64,000 nt of DNA from assembly GCF_033568475.1 (NCBI RefSeq), contig NC_133123.1, positions 140,198,062-140,262,061 of the forward strand. The letters are read 5' to 3'. Under the pieces are notes generated by a model. It did not search any database and was not told the DNA's origin. It saw only the letters and a program-made list of their open reading frames with translations. The stretch comes from Henckelia pumila. Its lineage: Eukaryota; Streptophyta; Magnoliopsida; Lamiales; Gesneriaceae. Position numbers and translations under genes: made by a program. Shown here piece after piece: positions 37,603-49,980 of this stretch. Positions within the stretch are counted from its first letter, which is position 1. The number at the start of each line of letters is the position of its first letter.

Positions 37603-39541
37603 TTAACTTTTTTCTTCCCCTTTTTGTTCAGAAGGGCCAGCTCCGCTTAGTAGTGATTCATAGTGAGCCTTTAACCCTTCATAATAGGCTAGGTCAGCCT
37701 TTGCTTGTGCAATCTTCTGCTCAGCATGCACCAATTGAGCTTGTATGAATGCAGGATCAATGTCATGAGCAGTAGAGGGGGGGTACAAAAACAGCAGTGG
37801 CAGAGGAGGTGTTGGCAGCACCTGCCACAACACCTGCGGCATCAGCAGACTCAGACCAAGGAAGGTCTATCTTCCGATTTTCTTTGAGCAAAGCAGGTGA
37901 GATCTTTAGCAACTCTCATGGAGCAATAAGTGCTTCATCATCATCCTTCTCAATCTCTTGAGATAGCAGCATAGAATAGATGGGTGATGGATAAGACAGC
38001 TTCAATGTAGGTTGAGCACCATCTGCAAAAGCTATGACTGTGTCAAACACAAGTTGGCCGTAGTTGAATGCAATTCCAGTGCCAGTAGCATACAAGACAG
38101 GGGCTTGATGCTTGGTAATCACACTGGAATTTTCGGATGGAGTCCAAGTCTTCACAGCAGTTTTATGGAGGACAGAGTACAAAGAAGTGAGCTTGGCTGC
38201 TGACAATTTCTTAGGATGAGCTGGGTAAACAGTGACATGTCCTCCAGTGATGACAGATGTCATCTCATCCATGGTAGGCAGAGCAGCATCATCAGAGGCA
38301 GGAGTTTGAAGAAATCCATTTATAATGGCAGGGCTGAAAGAGAAGATCTGCCCACGTACATAAACTTTCTCATACTTCATGTATCTAGGATCCTTCACAG
38401 CTTCAGTGAGATTGCAGTAGGACTCACGCACCAGTTCTCTGCAATAAGGACCAACAGTAGTAACAGTAGACAGTATGTTCATTACCTCGAAAAATCTCAC
38501 CATGTTCTGAGCTCCATAGCTCTCAACATCAATGTTATGCTCCTCCAGAAAATCTCGATCAGCATAGTTCTCCCAGCAATCTGCAATATCCTTGGAGTAA
38601 AAAGCAGATGAATAGGACGAGTTTACCTGATATTTTTCGCCTAAGGTGTTGTCCAGGGTGTCGGCAACACCTTCCTCAGCACCTTCCTCTTCTTGCTCAG
38701 AGTCATCAGAATTGGACTCTTCTTCCAACTCCTTCTCAGCATCTGAATCTTCACTCGAATCAGAGCTGGAACTATCAGAAGGTTGAGGGCGGTTGTCAGC
38801 AAATTCTGTGAGCATCTCCTCGTCTGGTTCATCTTCAGATTCTGGGACAGGAGCAGTACCAGTGGATGTAGGCTTCTTGCCTTTAGACTTCTTTATTTTA
38901 GCCATGAACTGGGCTATTGACATTTCTTCTTCATCGAACAGAACAGGAGGAACAGTAGATGTCCACACAACAGTAGGTACAGATGCAGGTGCATCTGTCT
39001 CAACAACAGTAGCAACAACAAGTGGAGTTCCTGATTCAGTGGACTCACTCTCAGAGGAATCACTTGATGATTTACTTTCAGCGGCAAAAAGAACCGGAAT
39101 AGCTTCTCCAGACGGTTCCTGGGTACTTGAATTTCCCCTTTTTTGGCGTACAAGCTTGAAGTCTTCATCAGAGCTCTCATCCCCAAAGGTGAATTCAGTG
39201 TCCACCAGAGATGGTCTTGATGATTGTCCTTTTCCACGGAATCGTTTGGAGGCAGTGTAATCTGGGTTGTATCCAGCTTGTCTCTTGGATCGGCGAGTTA
39301 AGGATTTCGTGGGAAACACCTTATTCACCACGCTCATGTCTGGTAAATTCTCTACATCGATGGCATTGCCAGGCTCTTCTGGAGCGATGCAGTCCAGAGG
39401 CACAGGTTCCTCGGCAACAGGAATGATTGCTTGCTCAACCACAGGGTGTGGTGATGTAGGTGTCGTGACACCTTCCGCAGCATCTTCCGTATATCCCATC
39501 TCAGAACGAATATCATGTGAATCAAAACATTTTTCTGCCAT
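37603..39541 (-). pseudogene. Extra ORF (ORF3) of the SIRE-like element
   Basis: From ATG at 39541 an open frame of 541 codons runs to TGA 37916-37918. The same frame continues about 50 codons, and after a frameshift at a G7/C7 run (about 37777-37783) a further segment ends at 37603, so the ancestral product was about 640 residues. The N-terminal 300 residues are acidic and Ser-rich with a basic patch (SLTRRSKRQAGYN). The middle has a globular segment (WENYADRDFLEEHN, YVRGQIFSFSPAIINGFL) that reminds me of the plant transposon-protein domain Pfam calls Transposase_32/PF20167 (from memory, not searched). The C-terminus is an Ala/Gln/Glu-rich coiled coil. No signal peptide or clear membrane segment follows the chosen ATG, so an envelope role is not supported. 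Function unknown. Confidence 0.75.
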
Positions 39542-40551
39542 TAGAATGTGAAAGAGTGAACAAATAAGAAATTTTAGGCAATGGAAAAACACGGAGTACA
39601 GAGGATACAATGGTGCGAAACAAAGCAAGGAGATAATATCTTTCCTTAAATAAATAAGCACACAAACATATAAGGCACCAAATCTTTTTCTATTCTAACT
39701 CGGATTCTGAGTAGGCCCCAACGGTAACTATGAGGAGAACGGTAACAAATCCGATTTAATTTGGCAATAAATCTCTTCGATTTTCTCCGATAATTTCGGC
39801 CCAAATATTTCCAAATTTAACTCCTCGTCAGAATATAACACCACTGAAACAAAATCCAATCACATTCAAATTCAAAAATTCAGAGAATAGGGCAAAAATC
39901 ACAAATTTTGTTCGATCAGAATTTTTAACCTTTTGGCTTTAGTATATTCACAAATATGCATACCCTAATTATGTCTAAAAACAGAGTGTGACATAAAAAA
40001 TAAAATGCAATTTTATGCACAAATAAATGTTGACAAGTGAGGTGTTATCCACGATGTTGGCAACATCTCCCAGCAACACTTCAGGATTCAGAAAAATTAT
40101 TATATCTAATTCATTATTTTTGCAAAAGTGGTAGCCTGCACACTAAAGGAACGATCTTCAAATGGACCCCTTTAGGTAGCTTTTTTCATTTGCTTCTGAT
40201 TATCAATCAAATTTGATGATTGATTCAATTCAAGCTTCATCATTTTTTTCTTTTGTTATTCTGAATTTACAAAGTCACTTTTCACTTGGGACAAGATCAT
40301 GAAATACACGAACGTTCCTTCACTACTTCGTGACAAAGTCAGAACTCTTCTTTGATTAATCCACATTAAACTGTAAAATATTTTGATGAGAATCCTGAGT
40401 GAAAACTAGTCAATGGTTACAAAGTATCAACCACATCACAAAACAGAATGAATGCATGAATGCAGTATGCCTAAGATCCTAAAAATGCACATGCATGAAA
40501 AGGTATTGTCACAGGGTGTTGGCAACACTCCTGACAATATCTCGGTTCTGT

Positions 40552-43500
40552 CTATAATGCACACATACTGAGAGACTTCCTTAGACTGGAAAATCTCTCG
40601 AAATTCAAAGCTTTTGTGAATATATCAGCTAATTGGTTATTAGTTCCAACAAACTCAATTAAGATCATTCTTTTCTCGACCAAATCTCGAATGAAGTGAT
40701 ATCTAATGTCAATGTGTTTGGTTCGAGAGTGTTGTACTGGATTTTTGGATATATCAATGACACTTGAATTATCACAGTACATAATAGGAGTATCACTCTT
40801 AACACCATAATCATTTAGCATTTTATTCATCTAAAGGAGTTGTGAACAGCAACTACTAACAGCAACATACTCAGACTCGGCAGTAGACAGTGAGATACAA
40901 TTTTGTTTCTTACTATACCAAGATACTAAGTTATTCCTCAAGTAGAAACATCCTCCCGAAGTGCTCTTTCTCTCATCTAAATCCCCAGCCCAATCAGCAT
41001 CACTAAATCCTACCAAATTAGAATTGGTTTCTTTAGTGTACCACAAACCCAAATTCAAAGTTCCAGCCACATATTTCAGTATACTTTTTACGGCCTTCAA
41101 GTGAGTAATTTTTGGGTTAGACTGGTATCTAGCACATAGACAAAAACTATACATGATATCAGGTCTAGTAGCACTTAAATATAAAAGACTACCAATCATG
41201 CTTCTGTAGAGGGTGTTGTCAACACCTTCGGCAACATCCTCCCTAGACAGTTTTTCATTAGACCCCATAGGTGTGCGCATGTGTTTAGTGTTGTCATTCA
41301 GAAACTTCTTTACAAGATTTTTAGCATACTTGCTTTGACACAAAAATATACCATCATGCATTTGTTTCACTTGCAAGCCCAAGAAATATGTTAACTCACC
41401 AACCATGCTCATCTCAAATGTAGACGACATGCACTTCACAAAATCATCAACAAGTTTATCATTTAAAGCACAAAAAATTATATCATCCACATAAATTTGG
41501 CAAATTAATATATTATCTTGAGATTTTTGCACAAACAAAGTCTTATCAACTTTACCACTTTTGAAGCCAATATTGAGCAAGTACTCAGTAAGTCTCCCAT
41601 ACCATGCACGTGGTGCTTGCTTCAATCCATACAATGCCTTTTTCAACTTATACACATAGTCAAGATGATTTGGATACTCAAAACCCTTAGGCTGTTTCAC
41701 AAAAAATTCTTCATTTAGGATCTCATTCAAAAAGGCACTCTTTACATCCATTTAAAACAGTTTCATTCCCATATAACATGAAACAGCAAGCAAAAGTCGG
41801 ACTGACTCAATGCGGGCTACAGGAGCAAAGGTTTCATCAAAGTCCACCCCTTCAACCTGTGTATACCCTTGAGCTACCAACCTAGCTTTATTGCTAATGA
41901 TGTTTCCCGACTCATCAGTTTTATTTTTAAAAATCCATTTAGTTCCTATGACATTACCATGAGCAGGACACGGTACCAAGTACCAAACATCATTCCTAAC
42001 AAATTGTTCTAACTCTTCATGCATAGCATTGACCCAAAATTCATCTTTTAAAGCTTCTTCTACCTTTTTGGGTTCGATGTTTGACACAAAACAAGAGAAT
42101 CTTACCTGAGAATATGTAGAACCCATGCACAATAAACCTGCCATCTTTCGATAATCCACTTTCTCTTTCCTTCGAGTTTTCAATTCTTCATGCACATCTC
42201 CAATGACCTGTGAGGTTGGGTGATTCTTCTGAATTCTGCTTGGAACATTCTTTCCAGCTTAATTTACCTCATTGTTCTCATCAATATTCTCATCAGTAGG
42301 CTTTTCAACTTTTGATTATGGATTTTCTATAGGAGGTTTTGTCAGAGGTGTTGGCAACACTCTTTTGACAGCATCTAAATTTCCAGAATTTTCAAGCAGA
42401 TCATTAAATTCATCCTCAGCTATTTTCTTCTTTAGATCTGAAAAGTCATAAAAAAAACATTAATTGACTAAAAAATAGTCCGTGTTCTCAAGTTGTACAT
42501 CCTATAGGCTCGGCTATTTGATGAATATCCCAAGAACATACACTTATCACTTTTTGCATCAAATTTAGCAAGATGATCCCTATCATTCAAAACGTGACAT
42601 ACACATCCAAAAATATGAAAATATTTAAGGTTTGGCCTCTTTTCCATGAGAATTTCGTAGGATGTCATAGTAGTATAATTCCTCAAATAAACTCTATTTG
42701 AAATATGACATGCAATATTCAAGGCTTCAGCCCAAAAACGTTTTGAAATATTTTTCGAACTCAACATCACTCTTGCCATTTATTGCAAAGTCCTATTTTT
42801 CCTTTCAGCAATTCCATTTTGTTGTGTAGTTTTAGGATTTTCATGAGAAATACCCTTCTTATCACACAGACTAGCAAAAAAAGAGTTTTCGAACTCCTTA
42901 CCATGATCGGTGCGAATACGGATTACCTTCAGATTATGTAGATTCGTAATATTAGTGAGCAATTTCTTGAAGGCATCAAATGTGTCCGATTTTTCTCTCA
43001 GAAAATTTACCCAAGTATATTGTGAGAAATCATCCACACAAACAAAAGAATATTCTTACCTCCAAAGCTTTCAACATCCATTGGACCCATCAAGTCCATA
43101 TGTAAAAGCTCAAGGCAGCGTGTTGTCACAGATGTTGGCAACACCTCGTATGACACCCTAGTCTGCTTCCCTTTCTGACACGCTTCACACACAAATGGAA
43201 TACCAGATTTTAAGTTAGACATACCTCTGACAGCATCTAACTTACTTAAGTTTTTTAAAGTCTTGAAGTTTGCATGACCCAATTTTTGATGCCATAGATC
43301 AAACTCATTCAATTTTGTGTGCCTACGAGCCATCTCTTCTCCGAGTTGATAACAGTTATCTGATGATCTTGTACCTGTCATGACGCACAAATTTGAATCA
43401 TCAAAAATTTTGCATAATTTCTTATCAAATTGCACATGCAAATTATCATCACAAAGTTGGCTTATGCTTATTAGATTTGCGGTTAATCCTTCAACATGAA

Positions 43501-43680
43501 GCACATTGCGAAGCTTGGGTAGACCAGCAACATCCAGAGTTCCTTTTCCAACAATGTTTCCCTTTGAACCTCCACCATAGGTTACTTTTCCACTTTTCTA
43601 TTCAATATAGTCAGTGAGAAACTTTTTGGAATCTGTCATGTGACGAGAGCTACCGCTATCAAAATACTATGCACCTAAAA
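40552..43680 (-). pseudogene. SIRE-like pol pseudogene (PR-INT-RT-RNase H)
   Basis: Reading leftwards: protease DSGSSRHMTD; pre-integrase LWHQKLGHAN; integrase [60 protein letters not shown] and the catalytic YVDDIIF; RNase [34 protein letters not shown]. Stops in the gag-pol frame include those ending at 43667, 42780, 42468, 41752 and 40831. Frameshifts occur near 43040 and between about 42195 and 42468. Several stops replace Trp or Gln codons. The dyad occurs within coding sequence at 43119, 42335 and 41212. Confidence 0.93.
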
Positions 43681-45583
43681 CATTAGTTCTCAAAGCAGTA
43701 TAAATCATATGGCATTGAATATCAGCTTTTGGTACCCAAATCTTTCTTACATAAGATCTGTTTCTAGGGATGTTGTGGGGAGGTGTTGGCAGCACCTTCG
43801 ATGCAGATCTATACATGTAGTCTTCCTGCAGCTTAAAACAGTATGGTTTGATATGACCTGATCTATGACAGTAATGACATATGTACTTACGTTTCCTTCT
43901 AGATTTTGAAGGGGCAGCAGGCTGTGGCTTTGGTTTTGGAGGATCACTTGGTGAGGCCTTTTTGCTTGAGATTTTTGCACTGCTACTTTCCTTGACAAAC
44001 ACAGGGCCTTTTGAACTTTCACCAACCTCAAATATGCTATTTTCAAAACCTAAATCAGCCGTACCATCTCTTCCTATCATGAGTAACGAATCAAGCTTGG
44101 AAGTGCTTGAATTAAACTTGGCCAATGTAGCATTTGCTTTTCCGAGTTCTTTCTTCACTTGGCTTAGTTTCATGTCTTTCTTACTCAGCATGACTTCCAG
44201 TCTTGACACATCAGCCTTTAGATCAGAATTTTCCTTCGAAAGAATAGTATTCATCTTATTCCTTTTAACCCAATCAGTATGAAGTTCTTCAAACATCATC
44301 CGAGCTTCTTCCATGGGCATTGTCTCTTCACCTGTATCATTATCACACATGTTATCAGTAATGGAGGAATTCAAACAAACTGACCTTTGGGAGATGTTGC
44401 GGCCAGGTGTGGCAACACCTGCTACAACACCTAAAGGATTGACTTGAAACTTTTTCTTGCTCTTCAGTAGGGTAGATAAGGCAGTATGGCTTTCTTCATC
44501 TTCTTGTTCTTTTTCTTCAGACTCTTCATCACTCAAGGACGTGTTCATCCCTTTCCTAAGCGTATTGGCACACTCATTTGCATAGTGTCCAAAACCTTGA
44601 CAAGCATGACATTGAACAGTGTCCAACTTCTTTGACACAAACTTCTTCTTCCCTTCCAACATCAGTCGAGGCTTAGGAGTATCAACAGATTTCCTTGGTA
44701 ATTGTTCTGGTCCAGTAATCCTTAAAGGCTTGTTAGAGAACATTGGAGCCTTGAGTTTTTGATCCGTCCTTCTTGACTCTTTCATCTTCTTCAGATAATC
44801 ATTGAATTTCCTAGTCATAAGAGAGATCGAATCATCTTCCAAGTCATATTGATGAACTTCTTGATGAAATTAAACATGCTCCTCGTATGAGGGTTTCGAG
44901 GCTTGAAGGGCTATTAATTTTCCTTTATCCGTCTCTTGTTCTGAATTGTTCATCTCAAAAACTTGAAGGATGCTAATCAGTTCAGTCATCTTCATCTTTG
45001 AAGTGTCTTTAATTTCTTCAAGCGCCCAAATCTTCCCATTAAATCTTTTAGGCAAGGATCGAAGAACCTTGTTCACCATAGTTTCACTAGCAATAGGTCC
45101 TCCAAGAGCATGTGCCTCTGTAGCTATCTTCCTAAGTTTCTTATCATAATCAGCAATAGATTCATTCTCATCCATCCTAATATTTTCAAATCTTGCGTTT
45201 AACAATCTCAATCTTGTTCTTCTCACGCTATCAGTCCCTTCACAGTGTTCTTGAAGAGCATCCCATGCATCCTTAGCAACAGTGCAATCAGCTATAATTT
45301 CATACATCCTCATATCAACAGTTGCAAAAATTGCATTGAGTGCTTTAGCATTGTAGCTTGAACTTTGTGTTTCGTCGGCATTCCAAGTTTCTTCTTGCTT
45401 GATGATGTAGTCTCCATATTTATCTAGCGTCTTTGGAGGAGTCCAACCAGTCAGAATACTTTGCCAAGCACGAACATCCATAGCCTTAATAGTATATCGC
45501 ATCCTATTCTTCCATAGTGCGTAATTCGTGCCATCAAGGACCGGAGGTTTCAGGAACGAGTTCGCAACAGACGATGAGTCCAT
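43667..45583 (-). pseudogene. SIRE-like gag pseudogene
   Basis: ATG 45583 opens Gag (LDGTNYALWKNRM, the copia N-terminal motif; UBN2-like middle with RSLPKRF). The frame is interrupted only by TAA 44870-44872, and then continues 391 codons. That second stretch has CCHC knuckle one (CHACQGFGHYANEC), a coiled-coil stretch (VSRLEVMLSKKDMKLSQVKK) and knuckle two (CHYCHRSGHIKPYC). Two dyad copies (44393, 43769) lie inside. Confidence 0.92.
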
Positions 45584-45642
45584 CTTATTCCCTGTAATAA
45601 AATAAACAAACCAAAATCAGTTCTTAGTGTATCAAGAATATG

Positions 45643-45654
45643 GCTCTGATGCCA
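45643..45654 (-). promoter_or_regulatory. Primer binding site of the SIRE-like element
   Basis: Minus-strand TGGCATCAGAGC lies 3 bases inside the 5' LTR edge. It differs by one base from the initiator tRNA-Met site TGGTATCAGAGC. Confidence 0.85.
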
Positions 45655-45657
45655 CTT

Positions 45658-46465
45658 GTTAGGGAATAGGGGTTGCACATAAACTGTTTGAGGTGTTGTC
45701 ACAAGATGTTGACAACACCTGCAATAACACCTTGAGTAACTTGCAGCGGAATAAAATTAAAGCAAAAATAAAATAAACAAGCAACCAAATAAATAGACTC
45801 AATATGATTTAAGCAAGAGTATAAAATACTCTTGCAGCGCCTCAGGGCAAAACTTCACTAGAAAACAAATCAAAGAGTTTTACAAACCCTAACACTAGTG
45901 ATTATTGTAAAATTCAATTTCTCAAAACAATTGAGAAAATAAACCATAAAAATAAATCATAAAAATTCTATTCAAAATAGAATAAATAAAATAGAGTAAG
46001 GAGTTAAAAATCTTGATGCCAAAAACTTGCATAGTCGAAAGACTCTCCAATCAATGATCTTCAAGTGTTTTTCAAGCATCAAGTAACCTTGATCGATTTG
46101 AGCTTTCAAAGATCTTCAATCCTTCTGTCAATGTACGTGTATGAAGCTCTTGGAAAATCTCACGGTCTCTCTCTATCTCATCTTTCTTGTGAACACCTAT
46201 CTCAAATAAATAGACCAAAAATCCTTCTTCAATATATTTCCTTGTAGGCGTAGGATTCCTTTGATTTGATCATATCAAATCTATACAAATAAAGAAAGAT
46301 AAATATTAGATATGATATGTTAAATATTCTAATCAGCTTATCAATATCGCAAATAGGAAATAAATCACATAAATAAAGATTACTTCATGTCCAAAAAAGA
46401 CAAAAGATATTTAATAAACTCTTTTTCAAAATAGGATGCTTTTAAGAAATAAAATATTCCTTTCA
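45658..46465 (-). repeat. 5' LTR of the SIRE-like element
   Basis: 808 bp. It holds the best-preserved LTR copy of the dyad (45692-45731) and is flanked on the right by the aaata target duplication. Confidence 0.93.
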
Positions 46466-46857
46466 AAATATAATGTGTACTATGCAGGATTCAACAATAA
46501 ATAATCCATACACATCACAATTGGAAAATCATATAAAATTGCAGGTTGTACATAGCTAGATTGGATTAATACTTGCAAAATTGTTTCAAAATTAGATCAA
46601 CCTCCTTTTATATGTAATGACAGCAAATTTTTTTATGTAACAAAATTAAAATTGAATACAAAAAAAAAAAGTTACGTTTTATACAAAAAATTTTCGATAT
46701 TGTTATCATATCGTGCCAAAATCTTCGGTATATAAATTTTTTTGATAAATTCGATATTTTTCGATACAAAAAACACCGTATACCGAATATTTTTTTATTT
46801 TTTCTCACCCTTAAATAGTATCATGATATGCCTACTTATAAGATACTCTTATTTTAT
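46466..46857. other. Short AT-rich intergenic stretch
   Basis: No gene or element recognised. It contains a run of ten A near 46660 and several gatat/gatattt motifs. Confidence 0.5.
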
Positions 46858-47690
46858 GGGAGTGTTTTGAAGAGCTTTTACTTATTTAAAAGTGATTCTT
46901 GTAGAGATTATTTTGAAGTTGATGAGAAGCTAAAGTAGGGAGTGTTTGGAAATAGAAGTTGAAAGCTAATACATGTTAAAGTTTTGTGTTTGGAGAATAA
47001 TTGCTTCCAAACTTAATTTTTTTTAACTAAATGACAATCATACCCGTATTTGATTATTTAATTTTTGATACTCACACTATAAAAAATGAGTTTATATATT
47101 ATTTTATATTATGAATTTTGTATCAAAAATATTTTATTTTTTATAAGATGAATACTTGAAAAAATATATAAGATTAATAAAAATAAAATATAAAAAATGA
47201 AAAAAATTGTATAAATATACAAGATATGTACAAAAATGTATGAAAATGCGATATATGTATATTTAAATAAATGTTTGTAATAATAATGTAAAATTTTAAA
47301 AAATATTTTTTTAAAAAATGTTTGTAATAATAATGTAAAATTAAAAAAAATATTTTTTAAAATACTTGTAATAATAATAATGTAAAATTAAAAAAATATT
47401 TTTTAAAATACTTGTAATAATAATGTAAAATTAAAAAAATATTTAAATAAATAATAAAAACATATGTAATATGATAAGTTTATTGAGGGTATATATGTCA
47501 ACTTGTAATTTTATACTTTAAACAAAAAAGCAGAAGCCAAAGAAAACATCAAATTTTAGCTTCTTGTTTTTGAATAAAAATTGTAGATTCTAAAGCATAA
47601 TTTATCATTAACAAACACTCAAAAACATTTTTATGCAGCTAGAAGCTAAGAAGTACTTTGTAGAAGCTCTATCAAACACTCTCATAGTAT
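46858..47690. mobile_element. MITE-like element with internal minisatellite
   Basis: The left end gggagtgttttgaagagctt matches the reverse complement of the right end aagctctatcaaacactctc. A second gggagtgtttgg occurs at about 46938, suggesting a nested or duplicated end. The interior at about 47272-47445 holds roughly four copies of a 45-48 bp unit containing ttgtaataataatgtaaaat. Confidence 0.65.
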
Positions 47691-49860
47691 ATATAAGTGG
47701 CAACAACAAAAATCCCTCGGGTTAAAGTTAACCTTTAAAAAATGTCAAAATAAAAACCAAATCAAATAATTTTCAGAATGAAATAAAATAATGAAAGAAT
47801 GATTTTGATTTGTTAAAAGAGATTAAGGTATAACATTGACCAGCAAAAATTTATATATATTTATCGTGTTACATATGTATGTATGTATGTATGTATTGCC
47901 ATAGTTATAACTTATAAGGCGAGGAGTTTACTTGCTGAGACGACAATGTCTTTGCCTTCTTGTCCTTGGGGAGTAGAGGGAAGCAAAAGTAACATGGTTT
48001 TATGAGTCGTTAACTGACATGTACCCAAAATAATAAATAAATAAATAAACAAATATATTGATTAACAAAATATTATATACATATATATATTGTTAATCAA
48101 ACCCTCAAGTAACTCTAACTTTTAGAATTCAAGATTCAAATCCTCTCCAGTTGCGAGGTTTTAGCCTCACATTAACGACGTCTAAAGAATATATAATGAT
48201 TAATTATAGACCATTAAATGTGACTCGTTGAAAACTGTACGTTGCACTCGAAATATCCAACATCAAGTTTTATTTTTTAATTGGTTGATTGACTCATGAT
48301 GAAATAATTAATTAAATAGTAATCCCAAGTCAAAATCAAAGCAAGCGTGTCAATCAAATAATGATCATGTGAAAAAGTCCACTAGCAACACAACCAATTT
48401 CAAATCAAATAACGAGTGATTGGTGATTGTGAATTTGAAGTGAAAGGTTACCCCTAAATTGGGTTTTGACAAATATTGCATGGAATTTTTACTAGAATCT
48501 AATGACTTTCGGCAAGAAATGGTGGGGGCCTCCCTTTGTTTTGTGTATAGATATATAGATGGTCACAAATCGGTACAAGACGGCAACAAATTTCATTCAC
48601 AGAACATGGGATGGCATTCAATATGGGTCCTTTCCATTGCCCCCACTCACATTTGCCTAATTATATATCTACTTCATCTTCAAACCCAATTTTGTTGTTT
48701 TCTTTCGGGGTCATCATGAGTTTTAATTAGTTCAAATTCTCATCTTTTATATGTTTCGAGTAGTCGGCGCATGCGCGATAATATATCTAATCATAATTCT
48801 TGATCAAACGCTATATATATAGCTCATGCCCAGTTTAAAGTTTCAAGAAACTATATCATGCTAGCTAAGAATCTTACATTCTTAAAAAATGGGTATCAAA
48901 GTAGTATTACTCCGTACATATATATATATATATATACTATATATATGCTTGTATATTATATATAAAAGTTGTGTAACAACTAACAAGTGAATAAATGTTG
49001 GTACGTACTAAGGATTTTTATGTATAAAAACCTATGTTCATGAAGCGTCTACGTACGTACGTACCACGTACGTACGCATTTGTAAATTGTAACAACGTTA
49101 CACTAACATTGATGATAACAAACAGGCGCACTTCCTACTCACTTGACGATTCATTTTCATGTTTACGAGTTGTCATATATACACACATACACATGCAAAC
49201 AAATTCAATGTTAGGTGATTTGTCGAATTTATGTCTCGACACGACATGATGGTCACGATTTAATTCATCGAGAACAATTTCATGTAATAGTAGGCAAGTA
49301 ATGACCGACAAATAGCTTGAGCATTTTTAGTAATTAACTTTTTTCAATTAAACGAAAGATGTAATATATATGTATATATATATATTATATGTATGTATGT
49401 ATTTTTCCAACACGATGATCCTGTCGCCACAATTTTTTACTTAATATATATACCAATCATGAATTCATATCATATCAGTAGAGCCTAATTGTTGAGGACA
49501 TATAATCAGACATTTCAGACACGATGATTTTTTTTTTTAAAAAAAAGGTTGTATTTCCTATCATCGATACATGTATTTCATGATCAAATCAAATGTTAGT
49601 AATTCAACCTTTTGCGGGATCAAATTCAGTTTAATTACCTGAGATGGGAAAGAAGAAAGAGGAGTAATTAAAATTAACCAAAAGATCGAGGGACCCAAAT
49701 GTCCTGATCGAAAGCTACAAAAATTATTAAACCAGATGACTTTGGCTCCCCCAAAAAAATGTAACGAAGCCTAAATACACATAGCCCAAAAACACCTGTG
49801 CCTTCTTCTTTGCCCCCACAATACCACATGCCCTTTTTAACTTATAAATAAATAAATAAA
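47691..49860. other. Intergenic DNA upstream of SAUR
   Basis: Holds (GTAT)n at about 47877-47897, TA-rich microsatellites near 48903-48940 and 49371-49400, and a palindromic acgtacgtacgtacc block at about 49051-49076. An 86-codon frame at 48459-48719 has no family resemblance and is probably chance. Confidence 0.55.
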
Positions 49861-49878
49861 TATAGAATATTCCCCCCA

Positions 49879-49890
49879 TTATATATATAG
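49879..49890 (+). promoter_or_regulatory. Probable TATA box of the SAUR gene
   Basis: ttatatatatag lies about 95 nt before the SAUR ATG; initiation near 49910 would give a leader of about 70 nt. Confidence 0.55.
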
Positions 49891-49980
49891 CATAATGACT
49901 TTCATTCTTCTCCATCGAATTATTATATAAAATATTCCACAACTCATTAGAGATTCACACATACATATAATTAACGAGAA

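Larger units (their letters stand above)
36495..45731. repeat. Dispersed 40-bp four-half-site dyad, 13 copies
   Basis: The pattern on the plus strand is GGTGTTG, 5-6 nt, G(A/G)TGTTG, 1 nt, CAACA(C/T)C, 5-7 nt, CAACACC. Copies: 36495-36534 (3' LTR), 37384-37425, 37808-37834, 38645-38683, 39445-39484, 40041-40080, 40502-40541, 41212-41238, 42335-42375, 43119-43158, 43769-43809, 44393-44431 and 45692-45731 (5' LTR). Five are exactly 40 bp; two (37808, 41212) lack one outer half-site. Spacing between copies is about 0.4-1.3 kb. I saw no copy outside this element. Confidence 0.9.
36460..46465 (-). mobile_element. SIRE-like Ty1/copia retrotransposon with extra ORF (defective)
   Basis: A minus-strand element with LTRs at 45658-46465 (5') and 36460-37268 (3'). 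The target duplication aaata is perfect (36455-36459 and 46466-46470). The order along the minus strand is PBS, gag with two CCHC fingers, PR, INT, RT, RNase H, a gap of about 1 kb, an extra ORF of about 540 codons, and purine tracts. RT wording such as [18 protein letters not shown] and the extra 3' ORF point to the SIRE/Maximus lineage (inference). At least eight in-frame stops and two or three frameshifts disable it. The LTRs differ by about 28 sites (3-4%) by eye. It carries the 13-copy dyad described separately. Confidence 0.95.

Noticed and set aside
37603-39541. Envelope gene in the SIRE-like element
   Set aside because: No signal peptide, membrane segment or glycoprotein-like cysteine pattern was seen after the preferred ATG.
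38012-39551. Several plus-strand ORFs opposite the long minus-strand ORF
   Set aside because: Shadows of ORF3; its acidic Ser-rich codons open the antisense frames.
36495-45731. CRISPR-like reading of the regularly spaced dyads
   Set aside because: Spacing of 0.4-1.3 kb, coding sequence between copies and a plant nuclear setting exclude a CRISPR array.
48459-48719. 86-codon ORF upstream of SAUR
   Set aside because: No start context, no recognised motif, and AT-rich codons typical of chance frames.
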